From NCBI GenBank assembly GCA_007570905.1, contig RKSI01000098.1, positions 1 to 12,138 of the forward strand: a stretch of 12,138 nucleotides of DNA, in the 5' to 3' direction. Positions within the stretch are counted from its first letter, which is position 1; the number at the start of each line of letters is the position of its first letter. The notes beneath the pieces are model-generated. The model made no database searches. It was given only the letters and a program-made list of their open reading frames with translations, and was not told the origin of the DNA. The DNA is from Gammaproteobacteria bacterium (GTDB lineage Bacteria > Pseudomonadota > Gammaproteobacteria > Poriferisulfidales > Oxydemutatoraceae). The position numbers and the translations under genes are program-made. This document shows positions 1-6,454 of this stretch, piece after piece.

Positions 1-51
1 AAAACACCGCCGCCGCGCGCGCTTGCCGCCGTTCAGAAACCTTTGTCAGCA

Positions 52-81
52 TTGATTTCTTCGCGTCGTCTGTGCTATTCT
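52..81 (+). promoter_or_regulatory. Putative promoter of the NHLP precursor gene
   Basis: A -35-like TTGATT (52-57) and a -10-like TATTCT (76-81) are separated by 18 bases, and the -10 is preceded by TG at 73-74 (extended -10 form). Each hexamer matches the sigma-70 consensus at four of six positions. Transcription would start near 88, about 35 bases before the start codon. The 11-base sequence GCATTGATTTC occurs at 49-59, over the -35, and again at 86-96, over the predicted start; it could be a binding site for a regulator. This is inferred from sequence alone. Confidence 0.4.
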
Positions 82-121
82 GCGTGCATTGATTTCATTC
101 TGTAACCAACAGGAGGTATGA

Positions 122-529
122 ATGATGGCAGACAAACAACAAAGGCGGATAACGCCCGAACTGGCCGCGGCGCGGTGGTCGGTGATTTACCGCGAGGACG
201 CGGACTTTCGCGCGTCTTTTGACAAAGACCCGAAGGCGGCGATTGCCGGCCTGCTGGGCAAGGACCTCCCGTCGGAAGTGGAGATTGTGGTTCACCGCAG
301 CAAACCCGGCCAGGTGCATGTCGTGGTCCCGAACGAAATTCCGGACATGACCGACGAGCAACTGGAAGGCATCAGCGGCGGCGGCGCGGCGTTTCACAAG
401 CCATATGTGCCCAACTACAACGACCCGTTCTGGGACTTCCTCGACGAAGAACCCGTCCGGCGTCCGCAATCCAACTGGCACAACAACTGGGCCAGCCCCG
501 GAGACTACGGCGACAGAAACAGAGGTTGA
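122..529 (+). CDS. NHLP-family RiPP precursor peptide (orphan)
   Basis: Predicted precursor of a ribosomally made, modified peptide with a nitrile-hydratase-alpha-like leader (NHLP family), 135 aa. Residues 15-72 look like that leader: an Ala-Arg-Trp region, a FRASFDKDPKAAIAGLLG segment, then LPSEVEIVVHRS and VHVVVPNEI. The leader ends in MTDEQLEGISGGG (76-88), a typical double-glycine protease/transporter cleavage site, probably cut after Gly87. The remaining core of about 48 residues has no Cys, is rich in Asn, Asp, Pro and Trp, and holds five aromatic-X-Asp/Asn triads (YND, FWD, FLD, WHN, YGD). AGGAGG at 111-116 lies 5 bases before ATG 122 and 8 before ATG 125, so either of the two tandem ATGs may be used. 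A terminator follows directly, and no modification or export gene is seen to the right. The leader family is clear; the modification type is unknown. Confidence 0.85.
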   Translation: MMADKQQRRITPELAAARWSVIYREDADFRASFDKDPKAAIAGLLGKDLPSEVEIVVHRSKPGQVHVVVPNEIPDMTDEQLEGISGGGAAFHKPYVPNYNDPFWDFLDEEPVRRPQSNWHNNWASPGDYGDRNRG

Positions 530-578
530 TGCAACCGCGCACGCAGTCTGATTGAGAAAAGAAGTTCGTACTCTCGTG

Positions 579-614
579 AAGCCATCCCGCCTTCGGGCGG
601 GGTGGCTTCTTTTT
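579..614 (+). terminator. Strong intrinsic terminator after the NHLP gene
   Basis: A 13-bp stem (579-591 with 596-608, one T-G wobble) closed by a TTCG tetraloop is followed by C and a run of six T at 610-615. This is a canonical rho-independent terminator for the plus strand, 50 bases past the precursor stop. It shows that the precursor gene is transcribed alone on this side. The hairpin could also stop minus-strand transcripts arriving from opsX, although the A-tract on that side is short. Confidence 0.9.
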
Positions 615-615
615 T

Positions 616-811
616 GTACGCGCGTTCGCACACCGCCTCGCACCGCCGCGCACAATCGCCGCGCTCAACCGCGCGCCGGCGCGCACCGCCGCGCACAACC
701 GCACACCGCCGCATACCGCCGCGCACCGCCCCGCACAATCGCCGCGCTCAACCGCGCGCCGGCCCGCGCGCCGCCCCGCACACCGGCGCGCAAAACACCG
801 CGCCGCCGCGC
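616..811. repeat. GC-rich degenerate repeat tract, no gene
   Basis: This spacer is built almost entirely from variants of CACCGCCGCG and CGCACAA(C/T)CGC-like words. A 32-base unit, starting CGCACAATCGCC and ending GCGCGCCGGC, occurs exactly at 649-680 and again at 732-763. Open frames here translate only to Arg/Pro/Ala low-complexity strings and are not credible genes. The repeats are too irregular and too close together for a CRISPR array. The tract ends at the opsX stop codon; on the minus strand it is the opsX 3' flank. Confidence 0.75.
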
Positions 812-1867
812 CTAATCCCCGCTCTCCATCAACCGGTCCAGCATCGCGCACACTTCCGCCGTGGTGATGCGCTCCATCACGCCCGGGCGTTCCACCTTGG
901 TTCCCCACGCGATGTCTTCCACCGCCTTGCCGAGTTCGGCGCGCACCGTTTCCGGATAGCGGTTGATGCACCACTGCCGGCTCAGGCGCGGCGCCGCGCG
1001 GTCGGGGTTGGTGGCCGCATACAGGCCGATAACCGGCGTCGCAGAGCACGCCGCGATGTGCGCCGGCCCGGAGTCGGGCGCGACCACGGCGTCGGCGCGC
1101 GCAATCAGCGCCGCCAGTTGCCGCAGCGTGGTGCGCCCGACCAGGTCGATGATTTCGCCGCGCGCGCGCCGCGCGATGGCATCGCGGTATTGGCGCTCAA
1201 TCGCGCTGCCGCCGCCGGTCAGCACGACGCGCATGGCGTGGCGCCGCGCCGCGTAATCGGCGACTTCGGCGCAGCGCGGCGCCGGCCAGTTGCGCAGCGG
1301 GTGGCTTGAACACGGGCTGATGAGCAGCGTTTTTTGCGCGCCGGGCAGATGGCGTTGCGCGAACGCCTCTTCGTCATCGCCGTAACAGCGCGGCCAGTGC
1401 AGTTGCCGCTCGCCGATGCCGAGCGCCTCGGTAAAACCGAACATGCCGTCCAGTACATGTTCGCGCCGGCACGCCTTGATGCGCCGGTTGACAAAACAGC
1501 CGTGCAGGTCTTTCGAGCGCGCCCGGTCAAAGCCGATGCGCAGCGGCGCGCGCACGCACAAACTCGCCAGGTGCGCGCGCATGGAGTATTGCATCAGCAG
1601 CAGCGCGTCAAACCGCCGCCGCCGCAGTTTGCGGGCAAGGCCGAGGTAGCCCGCCGGCCCCTCCGCCTTGTCAAAGACGATGAACTCCACGCCGGGCAGG
1701 CCGGCCACCAGCGCATGCTCGGCCCGGCCGATAATCCACGCAATTTTTGTGTTTTGCCGGAATTTTTTTATAGTATGGACAATGGGCAGCAGATGCACGA
1801 CATCGCCCACCGCCGACAGGCGAATCAGGCACAGGTTCTGCGGAGGTTGTGCAAAGGGTTCCGACAT
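812..1867 (-). CDS. opsX: Lipopolysaccharide heptosyltransferase I (OpsX-type, GT9)
   Basis: Glycosyltransferase family 9 enzyme, predicted to transfer L-glycero-D-manno-heptose from ADP-heptose to Kdo of the LPS inner core at the cytoplasmic face of the inner membrane. From ATG 1867 it has 351 aa. The N-terminus (QPPQNLCLIRLSAVGDVVHLLP, seen in two parts around residues 9-30) and the WIIGRAEHALVAGLPGVEFI and RFDALLLMQYSMRAHL segments resemble Haemophilus OpsX as I remember it. The C-terminal half carries the GT9 nucleotide-sugar signature APDSGPAHIAA followed by PVIGLYAATNP. A GTG at 1885 would add six residues (MTPENS); ATG 1867 fits OpsX length better, and neither start has a good Shine-Dalgarno. 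The gene is divergent from kdkA with overlapping 5' ends. OpsX proteins are known to act on phosphorylated Kdo, which fits the neighbouring Kdo kinase. Confidence 0.86.
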   Translation of the reverse strand: MSEPFAQPPQNLCLIRLSAVGDVVHLLPIVHTIKKFRQNTKIAWIIGRAEHALVAGLPGVEFIVFDKAEGPAGYLGLARKLRRRRFDALLLMQYSMRAHLASLCVRAPLRIGFDRARSKDLHGCFVNRRIKACRREHVLDGMFGFTEALGIGERQLHWPRCYGDDEEAFAQRHLPGAQKTLLISPCSSHPLRNWPAPRCAEVADYAARRHAMRVVLTGGGSAIERQYRDAIARRARGEIIDLVGRTTLRQLAALIARADAVVAPDSGPAHIAACSATPVIGLYAATNPDRAAPRLSRQWCINRYPETVRAELGKAVEDIAWGTKVERPGVMERITTAEVCAMLDRLMESGD

Positions 1868-2589
1868 TGAGTTTTCAGGCGTCACATATTCTGATTGCGG
1901 GCCGCCATATCCTATACGATAGCGGCAGCGCCTTCGACCCCGGCTGGTTCGACGCCGGCGAGCGGCGGCGGCGCGGCTGGCCGGCGGAGGACGCCGCCGC
2001 CGGCAGGCAGCGCGCCGAATTCTTTCGCGCCGGCGGCGATGAATACCTGGTCAAGCACTACGGGCGCGGCGGCCTGCCGGCGCGCCTGACCGAAGACCGC
2101 TATCTGTATATCGGCTGGAACCGCACGCGCCCGTTCGCCGAATGGCGTTTGCTGGCGGCGCTGCACCGGCGCGGCCTGCCGGCGCCGCGCCCGGTGGCGG
2201 CGTCGTTCCGGCGCCGCGGCGCCGCTTACACGGCGGATTTGATAGTCGCCAGTTGCCGCCCGGCGCAGCCGCTGCCGGCCCTGCTGCGCGCGGCGCCGCT
2301 CGGCGAGGCCAACTGGCGCGCCATCGGCAAGACGCTGCGCCGCTTTCACGACGAAGGCGTGTGGCACGCCGACCTGAACGCCCACAATGTGCTGGTGGAC
2401 AAAGACGCCACATATGTCGTGCTGGTGGATTTCGACCGCTCGCGCATCCGCCGCGCCGCCAACCGCTGGAAACGCGCCAACATCGCGCGCCTTGAACGCT
2501 CGCTCGACAAACTGGCCGCGCAATTCAGCGCGCTGTATTTCAGCCGCGCCGACTTCAACGCGCTGCGCGACGCCTACTGCGGCGGCTGA
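1849..2589 (+). CDS. kdkA: 3-deoxy-D-manno-octulosonic acid (Kdo) kinase
   Basis: Predicted to phosphorylate Kdo on lipid A, normally at O-4, using ATP at the inner face of the inner membrane. The 246-aa length fits the family. It has the Rio/lipopolysaccharide-kinase-like catalytic pattern: HADLNAHNVLVD around residues 173-184 with catalytic Asp175, and VDFDRS around 193-198 with metal-binding Asp194. An EYLVKHY segment (65-71) supplies the likely ATP-site Lys. The start is uncertain: GTG 1849 has GGAGG at 1842-1846 but only two bases of spacing, and TTG 1867 is the alternative. Either way the 5' end overlaps or abuts divergent opsX, so each promoter must lie inside the other gene. KdkA is typical of gammaproteobacteria with one phosphorylated Kdo. 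It converges on waaA, with 102 bases between them. Confidence 0.88.
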   Translation: MQRVPTLSFQASHILIAGRHILYDSGSAFDPGWFDAGERRRRGWPAEDAAAGRQRAEFFRAGGDEYLVKHYGRGGLPARLTEDRYLYIGWNRTRPFAEWRLLAALHRRGLPAPRPVAASFRRRGAAYTADLIVASCRPAQPLPALLRAAPLGEANWRAIGKTLRRFHDEGVWHADLNAHNVLVDKDATYVVLVDFDRSRIRRAANRWKRANIARLERSLDKLAAQFSALYFSRADFNALRDAYCGG

Positions 2590-2691
2590 CAAGAGCGCGC
2601 ACTCACAAGCCGCAAAATTGCGCGCGCGGCGCGGCGCGGGCCGTGCCGTCGGTGCGCGTCAGGCGGCGGCATTGCCGGTCTCTTGCGGCGT

Positions 2692-4059
2692 TCACAAACC
2701 AAGCTCTTGCAGGCGCTTGACATAGTGCGCGGCGACATCGTCGTGTGCGCGCATGAAGGCGGCGGCGTTGTCGGCTTGTGCGCGGCAGCCGCCGCCGGCG
2801 GCGCGGGTGAAGAAGGCGGCCAGTTCGTCTTCGTTGTTTGCAATCAGCAGGCCGCCGGCCTGTTGCAGCGCGCGCGCTTCCTGCGCGAAGTTGTCGAGGT
2901 GCGGGCCGGTGGCCTGCGGCGTGCCGAGCCGCGCCGCTTCCAGCAGGTTGTGCCCGCCCTTTGCCACCAGCGAACCGCCGAGAAACACGCACGCCGCATG
3001 GCGAATCAGCGCCTGCAGATGCCCGACTTCGCAGAACAGTATCACTTCGGCGTTGTTTGCGCCGGCGCCGCTGTTGCCGTTGCCATCGTCGTTGTTTGTG
3101 CCGGCGTTGTTTGCGCCGCCGCCACTGCCGCTGCTGCGACTGTCACTGCTTCTTCCGCCGCCGCCGCCGCCATTATTACTGCCGTCACTGCCGCCGCTGT
3201 TTGCGACAGCGCCGCCATCGCCGCCGTGCACTGCCACATCAAAACCGGCGCGGCGCAGTTGCCGGGCGGCGGCGGCGCAGCGTTGCGGGTGTCTTGGCGC
3301 GACCACCAGCGCAAGGCCGGTAGCGGCGCGCCGCCATGCGCGCGCGATTTGCGTTTCTTCGCCGTCGTGCGTTGAAGCGGCGAGGCAATAGCGGCGGCCA
3401 ATGCGGTCGGGCGTTTGCGCCGGCATTTCGGCGGAGTATTTCAGGTTGCCGGCGACTTCGGCGTCGGCGGGCGCCATGCCGAGAGCGACAAAACGCTCGC
3501 GGTCTGTCTGCGAACGCGCCAGCACCGCGCGCACAGATGACAGGCTTTGCCGGTAATAACCGCCGAAGCGCCGCGCCGGTTTCATCGTCTTCGCCGACAG
3601 CCGCCCGTTGACGATGATGACGGGAACGCCTCGCGCGCCGCATTCGCCGAACAGGTTGAGCCAGATTTCGGCCTCCATCATCAGCGCGCAGCGCGGGCGC
3701 ACAACTTTCAGAAAGCGCCGGCACAGCAGCGGGTAGTCGAGCGGCAGGTAGCAGTGGCGCATGTCGGCGCCGGCCTTGCGCCGGAACAGGCGGTGCGCCG
3801 ACACCGTCGCGCTGGTCAGCAGGATGGCGTCGCCGGGGCGCGCCTTGCGCCAGGCCGCGGCCAGTATCAGCGCGGTGTTCAGTTCGCCGACCGACGCGCA
3901 GTGTATCCACAGCGGCGGCGCCGCCGGCGCCGGCAGGCGCAGCCCGAAACGCTGCAACAGATAACGCGCCGAGCGGTCGCGCAGCGCAACCGCCGCCGCG
4001 TGCAGCACAACGGCGGGAAACGCCAGTCGCAGCAGGGCGCGGTACACAAGTCGCGTCAT
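2692..4059 (-). CDS. waaA: Kdo transferase with low-complexity insert
   Basis: 3-deoxy-D-manno-octulosonic acid transferase, which adds Kdo from CMP-Kdo to the lipid A precursor; anchored to the inner membrane by an N-terminal helix (about residues 10-27). The catalytic segment WIHCASVGE places the active-site Glu at residue 59. LLTSATVSAHR, EAEIWLN (130-136) and NGRLSAKT follow, and the C-terminal domain has FLGGSLVAKGGHN (359-371) and TGPHLDNF (384-391). With KdkA present it is likely monofunctional, adding one Kdo; this is inference. At 455 aa it is longer than the usual roughly 420-430, because residues about 279-337 are a Gly/Asn/Ser/Asp-rich string between two conserved parts of the C-terminal domain. 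The ATG at 4059 is 10 bases past the tolC stop, with no clear Shine-Dalgarno, suggesting transcription with tolC. Confidence 0.92.
   Translation of the reverse strand: MTRLVYRALLRLAFPAVVLHAAAVALRDRSARYLLQRFGLRLPAPAAPPLWIHCASVGELNTALILAAAWRKARPGDAILLTSATVSAHRLFRRKAGADMRHCYLPLDYPLLCRRFLKVVRPRCALMMEAEIWLNLFGECGARGVPVIIVNGRLSAKTMKPARRFGGYYRQSLSSVRAVLARSQTDRERFVALGMAPADAEVAGNLKYSAEMPAQTPDRIGRRYCLAASTHDGEETQIARAWRRAATGLALVVAPRHPQRCAAAARQLRRAGFDVAVHGGDGGAVANSGGSDGSNNGGGGGGRSSDSRSSGSGGGANNAGTNNDDGNGNSGAGANNAEVILFCEVGHLQALIRHAACVFLGGSLVAKGGHNLLEAARLGTPQATGPHLDNFAQEARALQQAGGLLIANNEDELAAFFTRAAGGGCRAQADNAAAFMRAHDDVAAHYVKRLQELGL
3049..3225 (-). repeat. Simple-sequence tract encoding the Gly/Asn/Ser insert of WaaA
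   Basis: On the plus strand this reads as irregular runs of GCCGCC, GTTGTTTG and CACTGCC-like words. In waaA it encodes about 59 residues made almost only of Gly, Asn, Ser, Ala and Asp. The reading frame stays open throughout, so it is an in-frame expansion rather than damage. Family members have only a short stretch here. Confidence 0.7.
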
Positions 4060-4069
4060 CGGGGGCCGG

Positions 4070-5554
4070 TTATTTCAGCCAGCGCGAGACTTCCTGCACA
4101 TCTTGCGGCGACAGCGAACCCGCGACCCGTTTCAGGCGCAGCGTGTTCAGGATGTAGTCGTGGCGCGTGTCGCTGTAATCGCGTTCGGCGTCAAACAAAT
4201 CTTCCAGCGCCAGCAGCACATCCACCGACGAGCGCGTGCCGACGGCAAAGCCGGCCTGGTTGGACTCATATGAAACCCGCGCCGATTCGCGCGCCTTCGC
4301 CAGCGCCGCGACCCGGCTGACATCGGCGGCGGCGTTCAGATAGGCTTCCTCCGCCATCTGCCGCGTGTTGCGGCGGGTTTCTTCCAGTTGCTGCATCGCC
4401 TCACGGTGCAGATGCGCGGCCTGGCGGGTGCGGTAGCGGACATTGCCGCCGGAGAACAGCGGCAGGTTCAGGCGCACGCCGACCTCTACATCGCGCACCG
4501 TTTGCGGCGACGGCCCGCCGCGCACATCGCGCTCGTTGCGGTCGGCGTAGAGGTCGAGCGTCGGGTAGTGTCCCGCGCGCAGGCGTTCGGTTTCGGCGGC
4601 GGCGATGTTGGCCGTCAGTTGCTGCGACAGCAGGCGCAGGTTCTTGTCAAGCGCGGCCTCAACCCACGCCGCGGCGTTGCCGGGCGACGGCGCCACGGTC
4701 GGCGCGGCGTCGTCCAGCCGCCGCAGTTTGCCGGCGGCGCGCCCGGTAATCACGCGCAGCACCGAGCGGCTGACATTCAGCCGGTTGGCCGCCGAAATCT
4801 CGTCGGCGACGGCGAGGTCGTAGGCGGCCTCGGCGCGCCGCGCGCCGGTGATCGGGTCCAGGCCGAGTTCAAAGCGGCTTTGCGCCTGTTCCAGTTGGCG
4901 CGCCAGCGCCTCTTTCTCGGCGCGCGCGAATTCCAGGTCGTCCTGCGCCGACAGCACGCCGAAATACGCCTCCGCCAGCCGCACAATCAAGTCTTGCCGC
5001 GCCGCCTCAAAGTCAAGCCGCGCGCGTTCCGCCTCCGACCCTGATTTTTTCAGTTCAATGTAATACTCCAGATTGAAAAGCGACTGCGTCACATTCAGCG
5101 AATAGGAATGAAAGTTGTAGGTGAATTCGTTGCTCTCTCCCGGCCTCACATTGAACGCCTGGCCGCGGATTTTGCGCTCCGGATAGCGCGAGCGCGACGC
5201 CGACAGCGAGATTTGCGGCAACAGCCGCGACCGGCTGATGGCCGGGTTCAGCACAACGGCCTCGTACCGCGCGCGGCTGGCATGAAACCGCGCATCGTTC
5301 TCAACCGCCAGTTCATAAAGACCGGCAAGGCCGTCGCCACCGCCCGCCACCGCCGCCTGCGCGAACGCCGCAATCAACAGCGCGGCAGACAGCACAGCAA
5401 ACGGCGCGATGAACGGCGCAACAAGGAGCGCGATGAATGGCGTGTGCGCGTCTTCGGAGCCCCCCCCGGGGAGGCTTTCCGGAAAGCGTTCAAGGTCGCG
5501 TGGCGGCAGGTCCTGCATGGTGGTCATCGTGGCGGCACAGTGGAAATGTGGCAT
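4070..5554 (-). CDS. tolC: TolC-family outer membrane efflux channel with chimeric N-terminus
   Basis: Outer-membrane channel-tunnel protein for type I secretion and drug efflux, working with an inner-membrane pump and an adaptor. From ATG 5554 it has 494 aa. The mature part shows TolC features: LAGLYELAVENDARFHASRA near its start, SRLLPQISLSAS, NVTQSLFN, the repeat-specific SRFELGLDPITGARRAEA and FAVGTRSSVDVLLALEDL, and a C-terminal TLRLKRVAGSLS. A hydrophobic signal segment spans about residues 39-68, with a plausible cut after AVA (70). The first 36 residues are odd: they match the N-terminus of the rhodanese at 7492-7875, because a duplicated copy of that gene's 5' end is fused here in frame. 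A run of eight G (minus strand, 5460-5467) lies at this junction. Internal starts at 5527 or 5518 are possible and would shorten the unusual hydrophilic leader. It precedes waaA by 10 bases. Confidence 0.88.
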   Translation of the reverse strand: MPHFHCAATMTTMQDLPPRDLERFPESLPGGGSEDAHTPFIALLVAPFIAPFAVLSAALLIAAFAQAAVAGGGDGLAGLYELAVENDARFHASRARYEAVVLNPAISRSRLLPQISLSASRSRYPERKIRGQAFNVRPGESNEFTYNFHSYSLNVTQSLFNLEYYIELKKSGSEAERARLDFEAARQDLIVRLAEAYFGVLSAQDDLEFARAEKEALARQLEQAQSRFELGLDPITGARRAEAAYDLAVADEISAANRLNVSRSVLRVITGRAAGKLRRLDDAAPTVAPSPGNAAAWVEAALDKNLRLLSQQLTANIAAAETERLRAGHYPTLDLYADRNERDVRGGPSPQTVRDVEVGVRLNLPLFSGGNVRYRTRQAAHLHREAMQQLEETRRNTRQMAEEAYLNAAADVSRVAALAKARESARVSYESNQAGFAVGTRSSVDVLLALEDLFDAERDYSDTRHDYILNTLRLKRVAGSLSPQDVQEVSRWLK

Positions 5555-5580
5555 TATACTTGTCTCCGGGTTCCGGCGCG
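5447..5580. repeat. Left copy of 134-bp long direct repeat
   Basis: Aligns without gaps to 7768-7901 (offset 2321) with 11 mismatches by my count, about 92% identity; the inner 112 bases differ at only about six positions. It contains the copied rhodanese 5' coding end, its upstream TATAAT and the short spacer that in the right copy runs up to the thiC start codon. Similarity stops at 5580/7901, two bases before the thiC ATG. This copy now forms the start and probable promoter of tolC. Confidence 0.9.
5553..5558 (-). promoter_or_regulatory. TATAAT box, duplicated copy ahead of tolC
   Basis: A perfect TATAAT on the minus strand overlaps the first ATG of the tolC frame (TATAATG). No good -35 is seen 16-18 bases upstream. 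If this is a real -10, transcription would begin near 5546, past the first ATG, and translation would have to start at 5527 or 5518. The same box sits before the rhodanese gene at 7874-7879, so tolC probably runs from a copied rhodanese promoter. Confidence 0.4.
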
Positions 5581-5641
5581 GGAAACAGGCGGCGGGATAA
5601 TCTGGAGCGCCAGACAGATGACAGCGAAAAGAGAGTTCAAA

Positions 5642-6454
5642 ATGCGGCTCAAAGACTTTGTCGGCGAGCTGGAGGGGCACATCAGCACAGATGACGGGCA
5701 ATGGACCATCAAGGGATTTGTTGATGTGTTCCGGAATGTTTATGCCATTTCTTCCGACACGAAAATTATATCAAAAATACTCGAAATTCACCTGTTCCCG
5801 AAACTCATGGAGTTCGCGGAAAAACACGGGTACAGAATAGTTCTTGCACGGCACCAGAACTATTATCCGGACCTTTCTTTTGTAAAGGCGGACGATGAAA
5901 ACCTGAAATTTGCCGTTGATTTCAAGACAACTTACCGAAACCCGGACAAGCCGCATCTTTGCAATGGTTTCACGCTCGGTTCTCACGGCAGGTATTTTGA
6001 GGATCGCACGAGCACAAAAAATATTCAATTCCCGTACGGCGCCTATTCAGGCCATATCTGTCTGGGAATTATTTACAGCCGTGCAGACGGTGCAACGGCC
6101 GGCGAGCCCGGAAGTTGCAAGACAGGCGAACTTCATTCCATCCCTTCTGTCATCAGGGACTTCCAGTTTTTTGTCGCGGAGAAATGGCGAATTGCCGGCG
6201 ACAAAAGCGGCAGCGGAAACACTGCGAATATAGGCAGCATCAACAATATAGATGACATCCTTGCGGAAAAGGGCATGTTTTCAAGGCTGGGTGAATCCTG
6301 GTTCCACGATTACTGGGTGAACTATAATAAAATCACAATACCGGACGGGAAAGGGGGGACAAGAAAAATCACTTCGCTGAAGGACTTTGTCGAGTACCGC
6401 AAGGGCGATGTGTCCAGAATTGTCCCGAAACGCAACCGGGTGCCCGGAAAATGA
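5642..6454 (+). CDS. Type II restriction endonuclease, EcoRV-like (predicted GATATC)
   Basis: Predicted homodimeric type IIP endonuclease of the EcoRV family, cutting GATATC to blunt ends; 270 aa against 245 for EcoRV. The catalytic layout matches exactly: YPD with Asp77, then 15 residues, then Asp93-Phe-Lys95, as in EcoRV Asp74/Asp90/Lys92; Glu48 corresponds to EcoRV Glu45. The Q-loop region HQNYYPD and the recognition loop GSGNTANIGS (190-199) are nearly the same as EcoRV HYPD and GSGNTTNIGS, so the same specificity is expected. I chose ATG 5642 because MRLKDF aligns with the EcoRV start; ATG 5618, with GGAG at 5604-5607, would add eight residues. The stop overlaps the methyltransferase start as ATGA, implying coupled translation. 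Base composition is clearly more AT-rich than the flanks, a sign of transfer. No controller-protein gene is seen. Confidence 0.93.
   Translation: MRLKDFVGELEGHISTDDGQWTIKGFVDVFRNVYAISSDTKIISKILEIHLFPKLMEFAEKHGYRIVLARHQNYYPDLSFVKADDENLKFAVDFKTTYRNPDKPHLCNGFTLGSHGRYFEDRTSTKNIQFPYGAYSGHICLGIIYSRADGATAGEPGSCKTGELHSIPSVIRDFQFFVAEKWRIAGDKSGSGNTANIGSINNIDDILAEKGMFSRLGESWFHDYWVNYNKITIPDGKGGTRKITSLKDFVEYRKGDVSRIVPKRNRVPGK

Noticed and set aside
616..811. Possible CRISPR array or Arg/Pro-rich small protein
   Set aside because: Repeat units vary in length and sequence, there are no unique spacers of constant size, and the translations are pure low complexity in every frame.
95..1309. Several long open frames opposite the precursor and opsX genes
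   Set aside because: Arg/Ala-rich translations typical of GC-rich antisense DNA, without domains or ribosome-binding sites.
5108..5641. N-terminal extension of the endonuclease frame
   Set aside because: The upstream open frame runs antisense through tolC and the repeat and is rich in Arg/Gln shadow sequence; EcoRV homology begins at about 5642.
5555..5701. 49-residue upstream extension of the tolC frame
   Set aside because: It is antisense to the endonuclease start and extends beyond the repeat edge; the ATG shared with the repeat copy, or a later one, is more sensible.
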